Source of the DNA: Amazonocrinis nigriterrae CENA67
GTDB taxonomy: Bacteria > Cyanobacteriota > Cyanobacteriia > Cyanobacteriales > Nostocaceae
NCBI RefSeq assembly: GCF_016056305.1
Contig: NZ_JAECZC010000037.1
Span: 1 to 53,749 of the forward strand
Length of the DNA stretch: 53,749 bases
Direction of reading: 5' to 3'
Of this stretch, positions 37,036 to 45,027 are shown one piece after another. The translations under genes were made by a program, and so were the position numbers. The notes beneath the pieces are model-generated. The model did not search any database. It was not told where the DNA came from and saw only the letters and a list, made by a program, of their open reading frames with translations. Positions within the stretch are counted from its first letter, which is position 1. Each line of letters begins with the position of its first letter.

Positions 37036-37497
37036 TCATTTATTATATTTGCGAGTTATCCAGAAACCTAAGCTGATAAAACTCACGGTAGCAATGATAC
37101 TTAAAATTAAAGATGCGTAAAATGGGTGTGGTGGGTTGTGTAAAGAGATTGTTACGGGTTGGTTGATTTTGTCGATGTGTTGGACAATAACGCCGGAGAT
37201 AATTGCACCGCCACCAAAGCCGATACCTATTATTTGGATGGTATTGTTTAAGGAGTGATCGCTCTCGGTTTGTTCTGTTTCTACTATACCTCTAATTGTA
37301 TCAACTAGCTGTACAAATAATTCTTGACCAGGTGTCAGATAGTTAATATCTGTTTGGATTTGTTGTTGCCATTTTTGACAGTCTTTATTTAGAAAATCTT
37401 GACATGATTGAGGACTATTACCACTACAAATAGTTTGAATTTTCTCTAAACAAGTTCTGTAGTTAATAATATTAGTAGTAATGGCTGTGTGGTGGAT
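37036..37497 (-). pseudogene. Membrane-protein remnant without a start
   Basis: An open frame of 154 codons on the minus strand reads as protein (CQDFLNKDCQKWQQQIQTD, then IIGIGFGGGAIISGVIV and SLILSIIATVSFISLGFWI, ending RKYNK). It has a charged, cysteine-containing part and two hydrophobic helices. No ATG, GTG or TTG lies at a plausible place, and an in-frame TAA sits directly upstream at 37498-37500. Just beyond it the frame resumes (MGKIPKKSFDYTRCLQDL), so a nonsense mutation or truncation is likely. The family is not recognised. The region lies between the ATPase and its permease. Confidence 0.5.
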
Positions 37498-37575
37498 TTA
37501 CAAATCCTGTAAGCATCTGGTGTAATCAAAGCTTTTTTTGGGTATTTTCCCCATCAAGCTTTTTAAGCCAGATAA

Positions 37576-37921
37576 TTGTGTTTGATTTTCAGATATCAGT
37601 TCGTCCGACAGAATATATCAGCTTGTGTACAGGTTCTGGCTGGTTTACGGTTTGACCAAAATTTGATTCAACAGTTGTTTAGAGAGGAAATTATGCAGGA
37701 ATCTGTAATTTACAAAGAAACAGGAGGCGCAAGCACTAATTTTACGTCAGCTAGTACGCCGCCTTGGTGACATCCAACCTCAGATAGAACAACAAATAAG
37801 CACTTTATCCATCACTCAACTCGAAGATTTAGCTGAAGCGCTGTTAGATTTCACTAGTCAAAGTGATTTAGTCAATTATTTAACGAATATCTCCCGATAT
37901 CAACCAAATTCAAAAAATTAA
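37576..37921 (+). pseudogene. Rpn-family recombination-promoting nuclease/DUF4351 relic, frameshifted
   Basis: Two frames join to give a typical C-terminus of cyanobacterial Rpn/PD-(D/E)XK proteins. Frame 1 gives VLAGLRFDQNLIQQLFREE and IMQESVIYKET. After one extra G in GGAGGCG near 37722, frame 2 continues with AQALILRQLVRRLGDIQPQ, QLEDLAEALLDF and LVNYLTNIS to a TAA at 37919. The N-terminal catalytic domain of about 180 residues is absent. It is therefore truncated at the 5' side and frameshifted. These genes are widespread, mobile and often degenerate. It lies inside the interval separating the efflux ATPase from its permease. Confidence 0.75.
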
Positions 37922-38014
37922 GTAAAAATATATTAGCTCAAAGCGCCTAACGCACTGCTAGGAGACACGGTGCGTTAGGGCGAAAGCTGTAACACACTTT
38001 ACTGGTCTGACTGT

Positions 38015-38055
38015 AATTACGAATTACAAATTACGAATTACGAATTACGAATTAC
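38015..38055. repeat. Heptamer STRR (TTACGAA)n
   Basis: About five copies of a heptamer run right up to the stop codon of the permease gene (minus strand). The unit is the complement of the array at 47873-47911. Confidence 0.9.
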
Positions 38056-39272
38056 TAAGCGCTTCTTAACGCTACAATCGGGTCAAGTTTAGCAGCACGA
38101 CGCGCAGGGACGACACCAAAGAATAAACCGATACCGCCGGAAACACCAACGGCCATAGCAATGGCAATAGGAGAAATTCCTGCTTCTAAGGGAGTCAAAG
38201 CTGCTACTAAGAAAATGCCACTAACACCTACAGCCGTTCCCACTAAGCCGCCAATTGCTGAAACAATCACTGCTTCAATGATGAACTGTAACAAAATATC
38301 TTGCTCTGTTGCTCCTATTGCCTTTCGCAATCCGATTTCTTGGGTACGTTCGGTGACGGAAACCAGCATGATATTCATAATACCAATGCCACCGACAAAA
38401 AGCGATATGCCTGCGATCGCAGCTAACATAATTGTCAATGCACCTGTGATTTGACCAACTGTTTGCAAAGCATCTTTTTGAGAGTTGATAGTGAAATCAT
38501 CTTCTCCGCTGAGTTTGTGCCGCAAGCGTAGCAAATTGGTCATTTGAAACTGTGCTGCATCCACACTATCGGCATTCTTAGCGGAAACGGTAATATAACT
38601 TAACTCTAGTCCATAGGGAGAAGTCCGCCCGACAATTCTGTTGGCAGTTGTCATAATCGGCATCAAAGCCGCATCATCATAATCAACACCTAAATTTGAA
38701 CCTTTGGCTGCCAACACTCCAATCACTTGGAAACTGGCATCTTTGATCCGCAACTGTTGCCCTATAGGATTACTATTACCAAAAAGTCTTTCTGTTAATT
38801 TCGCACCCAGCACAACAACTTGGTTGCTACGCTTACTATCTACCTCGGTAAAAAACCGCCCTTTGTCAATTTCAAAATCCCGCACGATCAAAAAGGTGGG
38901 AGTTGTACCTACGATATTTACATTAGTATTTTTATTACGGTAAGTAACCACCTGCCTACTGTTCAATTCTGCCGTGACTGCTGCTACAGTTGGGACTTGA
39001 GTTGCGATCGCTTTAGCATCTTCTAACACCAATGTTTTCGGCAAATCTCTGGTGATGCGTTGAGTTTCCCGATTACCTGGAATAATAAATAGCACATTTG
39101 GCCCCAAAGATTGCAACTGTTGAGTGACGTACCTTTGCCCACCTTCGCCAATGCCAATCATGGCAATCACTGAGGCATTACCAATAACGATACCTAACAT
39201 GGTGAGGGCACTACGCAACTTATTCGACAGCAGGGTTTTACCCGCCATTTTCACACTTTCTAAGAAATTCAT
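38055..39272 (-). CDS. ABC transporter permease, MacB/FtsX type
   Basis: 405 residues. The N-terminal helix follows SNKLRSALTMLGIVIGNASV, a hallmark of MacB/DevC-type permeases. A periplasmic MacB_PCD domain fills about 45-275, and three helices with the FtsX core (GGIGIMNIMLVSVTERTQEIG, IGLRKAIGATEQDI) make up 280-405. It couples the ATPase at 36280 to the periplasmic adaptor encoded at 39413. The gene is preceded, after 140 bases of STRR and pyrimidine-rich sequence, by the adaptor gene on the same strand. The substrate is unknown; glycolipids, peptides and macrolides are known in the family. Confidence 0.95.
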   Translation of the reverse strand: MNFLESVKMAGKTLLSNKLRSALTMLGIVIGNASVIAMIGIGEGGQRYVTQQLQSLGPNVLFIIPGNRETQRITRDLPKTLVLEDAKAIATQVPTVAAVTAELNSRQVVTYRNKNTNVNIVGTTPTFLIVRDFEIDKGRFFTEVDSKRSNQVVVLGAKLTERLFGNSNPIGQQLRIKDASFQVIGVLAAKGSNLGVDYDDAALMPIMTTANRIVGRTSPYGLELSYITVSAKNADSVDAAQFQMTNLLRLRHKLSGEDDFTINSQKDALQTVGQITGALTIMLAAIAGISLFVGGIGIMNIMLVSVTERTQEIGLRKAIGATEQDILLQFIIEAVIVSAIGGLVGTAVGVSGIFLVAALTPLEAGISPIAIAMAVGVSGGIGLFFGVVPARRAAKLDPIVALRSA

Positions 39273-39287
39273 GCCAATTTGTCATTT

Positions 39288-39337
39288 GTCAGTTGTCAGT
39301 TGTCAGTTGTCAGTTGTCAGTTGTCAGTTGTCAGTTG
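39288..39337. repeat. Heptamer STRR (GTCAGTT)7
   Basis: Seven uninterrupted copies of GTCAGTT between adaptor and permease genes, followed by a CTCCCCATCTCC-type pyrimidine-rich stretch to about 39410. Confidence 0.95.
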
Positions 39338-39412
39338 TTTTTATCCCCCATCTCCTCTGCTCCCCATCTCCCCTGCTCCCCATCTCCCCTGCACCCCTGC
39401 TCCCCTTCTCCC

Positions 39413-40870
39413 TCATTGTTGCTTTTGCTTCTCGATTTTGTACTCCTTCGGTGGATTCACAAATACGCGATCGCCTTGTTTAATTCCTTCTAAAATCTGA
39501 GTTTGGTCTTGGATTTGTGCGCCTACTGTGATTTCATGAAACTGGGGTTTATTATTCTTATCTGGTACGAGTACGCCCGTTTTACCATTCTCTGTCACAA
39601 TTGTCACAGTCGGTAACACCAAAGCATCATTGACGCGATCGCCTATGAAGGTCAAATCCACATTTAAACCAGAACGCAATTTATCTATACCAGTATCAAG
39701 GGCAACCCGCACTTGGAAGGATGTCACACCTTGTTCTAACACTGCTTCAGGGGCAATCAAGCGTACATGTCCTTTAAAAACCTGATCTGGATAGGCATCA
39801 GCGACAATTTCTACTTGCTGTCCTTGTTGAATTCTGCCAATATCGGCTTCTGGGACTTGGGCTAGCACTTCTAAACCCCGTGCTACTGCCACAATTGAAC
39901 TGGAAGTTGCCGATGCATTACTAGAAGCAGAAGTTGTGGGAGTGACAAATGCACCAATATTTGCATATTTTTGCGTGACAATTCCACTAAAGGGAGCGCG
40001 AATTACTGTATCTTGTAGCTTGACTTCTGCCGCCGCCAGTTGGGCTTGAGCTGCTTTCACCGCTGCTTGACGTTGGGCAATTTCCTCTGGACGACTGCCA
40101 TTTTCCAACAATACTAATGCTGCCCTAGCTTCGGTGACAGCTGCTTCTTTAGCAGCAATTTCTTCACTACGAGTACCACTTTCTAACAGTGATAAACGTT
40201 TTTGTGCTTCTGCTAAACTAGCTTTTGCTCTTTGGTCTTCGCTAATGTATTGATCAAGCTGATCTTGAGAAGTTGCTCCTTGGCGTGTGAGTTCCCGATA
40301 TCGAGTAACTCGTGCTTGGGTCAAATTTACCTGTGCTTGGGCTGACTGCACCTGCGCTTGAGCTTGTTCAATTTCTTGGGAACGATTACCTGCACGGGCT
40401 TGAGATAGCTGTGCTTGCGCCTGTGCTAATCTGGCTTTGGCTTGGTCAATTTCTTGGGGGCGATTTCCAGCACGGGCTTCATCTAGCTGGGCTTGGGATT
40501 GTGCTAAGTTGGCGCGGTACTGACGGATTTGTGCTTCAATATCGCCCACATCCATACGAGCAATAATTTGTCCCTGCTGCACGCGATCGCCCTGTTCTAC
40601 ATATAATTGCCCCAGTACACCCGGATTTTTGGGACTAATATTCACAGTTTGCACTGGTACTACTTTACCACTAGCAGTAATCCGCAAAGTGACATTTTTT
40701 GCTTCCACAGGAATGGTGAGTTGCGAAATATCTTCACCTTTTCCACGATTCACCAAGTTGTAAGCGATCGTTGTACCAACAATCAAAGTACTTGCCGCCA
40801 TCAGCCCAAGTAGCCAGTTTAGTGGATGTTTAACTTTACCAATAATGGGAATTTCTATCTGCGAAAACAT
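39413..40870 (-). CDS. HlyD/MacA-type periplasmic adaptor (membrane fusion protein)
   Basis: 485 residues. An N-terminal membrane anchor lies at about 16-36 (LNWLLGLMAASTLIVGTTI). A biotinyl-lipoyl-like half (GQLYVEQGDRVQQGQIIARMD) follows, then a long alpha-helical hairpin at about 115-300, a second lipoyl half (TVIRAPFSGIVTQKYANIGA) and beta-barrel domains (VEIVADAYPDQVFKGHVRLI). The helical hairpin has internal repeats built on ARAGNRPQEI and ENGSRPEEI, longer than in MacA. It links the permease at 38055 to an outer-membrane channel such as TolC/HgdD. I start at the ATG at 40870; the open frame to 41047 adds unlikely sequence. Confidence 0.93.
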   Translation of the reverse strand: MFSQIEIPIIGKVKHPLNWLLGLMAASTLIVGTTIAYNLVNRGKGEDISQLTIPVEAKNVTLRITASGKVVPVQTVNISPKNPGVLGQLYVEQGDRVQQGQIIARMDVGDIEAQIRQYRANLAQSQAQLDEARAGNRPQEIDQAKARLAQAQAQLSQARAGNRSQEIEQAQAQVQSAQAQVNLTQARVTRYRELTRQGATSQDQLDQYISEDQRAKASLAEAQKRLSLLESGTRSEEIAAKEAAVTEARAALVLLENGSRPEEIAQRQAAVKAAQAQLAAAEVKLQDTVIRAPFSGIVTQKYANIGAFVTPTTSASSNASATSSSIVAVARGLEVLAQVPEADIGRIQQGQQVEIVADAYPDQVFKGHVRLIAPEAVLEQGVTSFQVRVALDTGIDKLRSGLNVDLTFIGDRVNDALVLPTVTIVTENGKTGVLVPDKNNKPQFHEITVGAQIQDQTQILEGIKQGDRVFVNPPKEYKIEKQKQQ

Positions 40871-41545
40871 AAATAGCAACCTATAAATATTGCTTTGCGC
40901 TTCAGTAGCTTTGAACTCAATACAGTTTTTTCGGGACAAGAGGAGAAAAAAGGCTAATTTGAACCGTATTGAACTTTTATTGGGATGGCAAGTACGGGAT
41001 TTGAGAGTTGAAAGTAATTTTTGGATTAAATGTTTATCTTTGAGCAACTAGACGAATGTGTAACTTAATCGTTGCTTAATTTTACTTCATGATAACTACC
41101 AATAATTTCGTATGCTTCACCTAAATGGGTGACTTTACTAAGCCAGTATGCATAAAAGTTGCATCTTGACTTTAAAGAGTCATCCCTTGTTATTGGTCAT
41201 TTATATGTAGTTGGGCGCAATTCAATATAAAGAAGACTCACCCAAACAATAGCCAAAACCCTTATTATCACGTATGGATAATTCATGAATTGCCCCTACG
41301 TGCAGTTTGGCGTAAGTCCTAGTAAAGTATACTCTTGCTTTATAGTCACCGCCAATAGCGCTCAACACAACAACTAGAGCCACTAACCCTCTAGGTGACG
41401 CTCGTTCCTCGCTAACACTAACGCTGAGGAGGGCTACCTCACTGCACTAACTCACTAAAAACTTTTTTCCAATTCCCCTTCGGGTTCGCCAGTCGCTCAT
41501 GGGGGAAACCCCCAAGACCGCGCTGGCTCACCAATTCCCTATTCC
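40871..41545. promoter_or_regulatory. Upstream region of the efflux operon
   Basis: About 675 bases with no supported gene. Near 41120 there is a CACCTAAATGGGTG palindrome. From about 41400 on there are GC-rich repeats (GGGGGAAACCCCC and AAGACCGCGCTGG) like those at 28.1 and 49.6 kb. A promoter for the adaptor-permease unit is expected here. Confidence 0.5.
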
Positions 41546-42097
41546 CTATTCCCCATTTTGGTTATACCAATCTTCGTTAGTTTCCCAATTAGAAACCTCA
41601 TTGTAAGCATCATCGGTGGGGTAAGGTTCGGCTTTGGTACGGCGATTCTCTGGCCTCAATGCTTCTCGTTCTCGCAACGTCAGCGGTGTTGTTTCATTAA
41701 TTGGCAGACGTTCAACTGTTCGCCTTGCAGGTTTTTGGCGTATAAAGGTTTTCCAAGCAGTTTTAACGCCTACAAAAATGCTGCGTGTGCCTACTTGCAG
41801 ATTTTGAGCTTGTTTTTTAGCACCATCCAGACTTTGGTCAACTTGTTTCACGACTTGAGTAGCGCTTTTGACACCTTCGCTCACATCATCAGTTAAATCA
41901 GTGATTTCCAAACCAGTCGTGCGGATGGCATTGAGAGTAGGTGGCAACTCTCGTGAAAGTGTATCAAATAGCTTTTCTGCACTGCGGGCTGCGCGTGCTA
42001 ACTCCTGCAAAGCTGGTATAGCCGCCACCAAAACAGCAGTCAGACTGGTAGCGACTAAAAGTATGGATAGTCCCAGCCAAAACAGGGGATCAATCAC
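41546..42097 (-). CDS. DUF948-domain membrane-anchored protein
   Basis: 183 residues. One N-terminal helix (FWLGLSILLVATSLTAVLVAAIPAL) anchors a helical DUF948 domain of about 100 residues (LARAARSAEKLFDTLSREL, LTDDVSEGVKSATQVVKQV). The charged C-terminal tail (LREREALRPENRRTK) is probably disordered. DUF948 proteins are paired with YtxH proteins in many bacteria, linked to general stress, but the molecular role is unknown. The start is GTG at 42097. The YtxH gene ends 11 bases upstream on the same strand, so they form an operon. Confidence 0.87.
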   Translation of the reverse strand: MIDPLFWLGLSILLVATSLTAVLVAAIPALQELARAARSAEKLFDTLSRELPPTLNAIRTTGLEITDLTDDVSEGVKSATQVVKQVDQSLDGAKKQAQNLQVGTRSIFVGVKTAWKTFIRQKPARRTVERLPINETTPLTLREREALRPENRRTKAEPYPTDDAYNEVSNWETNEDWYNQNGE

Positions 42098-42108
42098 GGT
42101 TGTATCAT

Positions 42109-42459
42109 CTATGAGTGTTCTATTTGCTGGGGAAGAGAATCTGAGTCTTCTTGCTCTTTTTGTCGCTTTAGCACTTGACTTTCACGCTGACTAGCATCTA
42201 CACCAGCTGCGATCGCTTCGCGCAGTCTGTCTAAAGTCTCATCCCAATTTCGTAGTGCGCTAGCAGACAGACGATCTGCCTGAATTTGCACACTCGTAGA
42301 TAAATCTTCTGCTAATTCTGGTAAAGCATTAGCAGATTTTTTCAAAAGTTTACGTGTTTCGCGCCCTGTGCGTGGAGCTACAAGCAAACCAGTTACAGCA
42401 CCGATAGTAGCCCCTAGCATTAAACCGCCAAAAAATACTCCAGACCGGTTGTTAGACAT
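42109..42459 (-). CDS. YtxH-domain small membrane protein
   Basis: 116 residues. The YtxH mark is GVFFGGLMLGATIGAVTGLLVAPRTGRETRKLL, a glycine-rich helix followed by APRTGRE; it is typical of Bacillus stress protein YtxH and its cyanobacterial kin. The rest is a charged helical tail. The ATG at 42459 is preceded by AAGGAG about 12 bases upstream. It is the first gene of a two-gene unit with the DUF948 gene. Confidence 0.9.
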   Translation of the reverse strand: MSNNRSGVFFGGLMLGATIGAVTGLLVAPRTGRETRKLLKKSANALPELAEDLSTSVQIQADRLSASALRNWDETLDRLREAIAAGVDASQRESQVLKRQKEQEDSDSLPQQIEHS

Positions 42460-42583
42460 TTTGTTGTTTTTCTCCTTACACCCATTTTAGGTGGGTTTCC
42501 TCCCCTTGCAAGACCTAAATGGTTGATCCAGTTAACTTATCCTGACAATATTTCCATCAGAAATGTTGCTTTGATTTATGAAA

Positions 42584-42919
42584 TTATTTTACAACTGTCT
42601 TTTTGCTAAATTGATACCCCCGCCTGCTAAAAGAACGCCCCCAAAATCGTCTTCCTAAAAACAACAGACTGACAATTTGCCGGACTTGTTGGATCTGTTC
42701 CTGTAACCCTTGGTTCCCCTGGCGCAAGTTATGAATATTCTGTTGGCCAGTATAAATATTTTTGGGAGCGTTAGATAGTGCTGCATGGGTATTACGTTCA
42801 TAGACAGTTAATCGGTCTGCTATGAATGCCAGCTTTTGCTTGAGTTGCCACACTCGCCAAGCCACGTAAAGTAGTACCAGCGAGATGAGAACATTAATAA
42901 CTACAACTACAGTGACCAT
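42584..42919 (-). CDS. Small membrane-anchored hypothetical protein
   Basis: 111 residues. The N-terminal helix (VTVVVVINVLISLVLLYVAWRVW) is followed by a helical, coiled-coil-like stretch (ADRLTVYERNTHAALSNA, QGNQGLQEQIQQVRQIVSLL) and a basic tail (GRRFWGRSFSRRGYQFSKK). No named family is recognised. It sits 124 bases upstream of the YtxH gene on the same strand and may be co-transcribed. The start is the ATG at 42919. Confidence 0.75.
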   Translation of the reverse strand: MVTVVVVINVLISLVLLYVAWRVWQLKQKLAFIADRLTVYERNTHAALSNAPKNIYTGQQNIHNLRQGNQGLQEQIQQVRQIVSLLFLGRRFWGRSFSRRGYQFSKKTVVK

Positions 42920-43482
42920 TGTTTACCTTTACCAACTCAGCTTTCAAGAATCGTTCAATGGGCTACTGATTTGGTTCTCACTTCATCATAACGACAGTTA
43001 CTGTCAACGAAGAACACTAATCGTGAGCAACCCACACGGGGGAAGTCAAAAGTCAAAAAAATATTAAACCCTTGCTTTTGCGATCGCATCTTACAATTTT
43101 GCCCATAAGTCTTCATGCATATATCACCATCTTTGTCAATTCATAAGTCCTAGCCATTAGCTTTTACCTGAAAAATACATAACACCTTTAAGCCGCACTT
43201 GCTTTTTAGTTACCGCAGCCAATACCTCAGAACGTTTAGCGGCTGTGGTTGTGCTGCATAAAGCTGTAAGAAAATTTGCTTATTTTCACATAGTTTTATT
43301 TTTCTACACACTTCTTTAGTAAACTTAAGTTTTTAATTCAAAAAGTAGGAAAAGTAAGAGATTTCACCAAAATATTCGCTATTCTTTCTTAACTGTCTTA
43401 TCTGTTCTTGCTTGTTGATTATGCTTTTAATAATATAGACATGCAATTTTTCATAAAAAAGCCAAAATTATAGAGGATAGCT
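42920..43482. other. Intergenic region, 560 bp
   Basis: Separates the divergent small-protein operon and the TerB-like gene. There is an imperfect hairpin ACCGCAGCC / GGCTGTGGT near 43212-43251. Otherwise it is AT-rich with no gene or repeat array. Confidence 0.55.
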
Positions 43483-43965
43483 ATGTCTGACATCAGAAAA
43501 CTTGGTCAATCTTGGATATTCAGTTGGTTCTTTGGTTTTAGTAATATCCCTACAGATGAAGATTGTTGCATTTACATGAAATCAGTTTTATGTTGCGCTA
43601 AAGGAGATGGAGTTCTTTCACAAGCAGAAAAGGATTGGGCTATTGGTTTTTGTGCATCTTGGGGAGTAGCAGACTGGGTGATTAAAGAGCTAAAAGCATA
43701 TGAGGCAGATGAAGATTTAAAAGAAGTCATCGCTCGCTCTCCTCAAGTTTCCATAGCACAGAGAGATTTACTTCTCACTGCAATTAGGGCTTGTGCTGCT
43801 GATGGAGAAATTCATGAAAAGGAAAAGGCAAAACTGAAAGAAATGGCTTTTATTATAGGGGTAGAAGAAGAAATAGTAGACCAGTTAGAGCAGTTACACA
43901 AAGAAGAATTGGCACTACGGCAAAAGCGGATTCAGCTTTTATATCCAGAGAAAAGCCCCTATTAA
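43483..43965 (+). CDS. TerB-like helical protein
   Basis: 160 residues. The core resembles the TerB (tellurite-resistance/DjlA N-terminal) fold. Two acidic, helix-capping motifs, AKGDGVLSQAEKDWA and CAADGEIHEKEKAKLK, match the D-G-x-[IVL]-x-x-x-E pattern that binds metal in TerB. The C-terminal helix is charged. TerB-type proteins in cyanobacteria are often stand-alone, with unknown partners; a link to tellurite resistance is not implied. The ATG at 43483 follows a weak GAGGATAGCT. No ter gene neighbours it. Confidence 0.75.
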   Translation: MSDIRKLGQSWIFSWFFGFSNIPTDEDCCIYMKSVLCCAKGDGVLSQAEKDWAIGFCASWGVADWVIKELKAYEADEDLKEVIARSPQVSIAQRDLLLTAIRACAADGEIHEKEKAKLKEMAFIIGVEEEIVDQLEQLHKEELALRQKRIQLLYPEKSPY

Positions 43966-44246
43966 TCATCTATAGTCTTAATTAGTTATTCTCAACCCCA
44001 ACACTGACCAAAACTATTCCAAATTTGCTCATTAACTCATGAAAATTTTCATAAGAGTTGGAAGTAATAATTTTGAATGAAAGCGAAGTGTATGGGGTGA
44101 TAATTTTGAGATTTGCATAAATGCAGGATGATTTTGTGGGTAGAAATCTCAAACGATATAGCAGTTGAGGCATAGTTTCGGGCAACGTCACTCATGGGGT
44201 AGCCCCGCGGTGAGGCTGCCCCAATGTTAAACGCCACTTTTGCAGT

Positions 44247-44540
44247 CTATTTTGTTAGCTTCCTCTGATTCACAGCTTGGCGAAAACCCAGCACAAGCAA
44301 GATATTTGCCAGCGTCAAAAATAATTCTGCACTACCATGCAGCCAATCCACATTTGCCAAAGATTTGCCGTAATGTAGTTGGGCGTAAATCCCCGCTGGA
44401 ATGGTAATAGCAACAAACACCAGCGTTCCGTAAAATCCATATAAGGCTAAACGTGGCATTTGCTGACTACGGCTAATAAACCACAAGAAACCCAAATAGG
44501 GAAACAAAGAAAGAGCAAACAGGGTTTCTTTAGATATCAT
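44247..44540 (-). CDS. DUF3593 membrane protein, Ycf49-linked
   Basis: 97 residues with three probable helices (LFALSLFPYLGFLWFIS, LYGFYGTLVFVAITIPAGIYA, AELFLTLANILLVLGF). DUF3593 proteins occur in cyanobacteria and plastids together with DUF2499 (Ycf49-like). The start overlaps the stop of the preceding DUF2499 gene by four bases (ATGA type), so the two are translationally coupled and probably make one membrane complex. The function is unknown. Confidence 0.85.
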   Translation of the reverse strand: MISKETLFALSLFPYLGFLWFISRSQQMPRLALYGFYGTLVFVAITIPAGIYAQLHYGKSLANVDWLHGSAELFLTLANILLVLGFRQAVNQRKLTK

Positions 44541-44884
44541 CTCTGTGATTTGATAGGTTTTGGCTCAACATTATTAATTGCAGCGTCGGTAGATTTGGTG
44601 GAACGCCAGATCCATACTGCCGCTGCCCAAAGGGTAAAATTACCAACTAAAGTCATAGTAGCTTGCAGCGTCACCAACCATTCTAAAGATTCGGCATTGT
44701 CGAAATAATGCCACGTACAAGCGCACATAGCACTAACTAAAGCTGGTAACATGGCCAAAGACAGTCCCCACCAACTGCGGTTACCAGTGAGTTCGCCGTA
44801 AGTCCAGATTAACCAAATAGCGGCAACCCACTCTATAACGCTAGAAACATGAATAATCCAAGTGGGAATTGAAAGGGTGTGCAT
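44537..44884 (-). CDS. DUF2499 (Ycf49-like) membrane protein
   Basis: 115 residues with three helices. The conserved start is TLSIPTWIIHVSSVIEWVAA, and then the MCACTWHYF segment. DUF2499 is the Ycf49 family, found in cyanobacteria and in plastid genomes of some algae. It is the first gene of a two-gene unit with DUF3593 (four-base overlap). The role is unknown; conservation in oxygenic phototrophs suggests a thylakoid or envelope function. The start is ATG at 44884. Confidence 0.87.
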   Translation of the reverse strand: MHTLSIPTWIIHVSSVIEWVAAIWLIWTYGELTGNRSWWGLSLAMLPALVSAMCACTWHYFDNAESLEWLVTLQATMTLVGNFTLWAAAVWIWRSTKSTDAAINNVEPKPIKSQR

Positions 44885-45027
44885 AGTTGTCAGTGGTCAG
44901 TTGTTAGTTGTAACCTTGTTTCTTCATCTTCCCACAAGCAAATTAATGTTTTTTGGTAGGATGACGGACATCTCATCAACTATATAGAAAAAGTTGATAA
45001 TCCAAAATCTAAAATCCAAAATCTCAA

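Noticed and set aside
40871-41047. N-terminal extension of the HlyD-type adaptor
   Set aside because: The added residues are not adaptor-like. The membrane anchor starts directly after the ATG at 40870, which is the usual layout.
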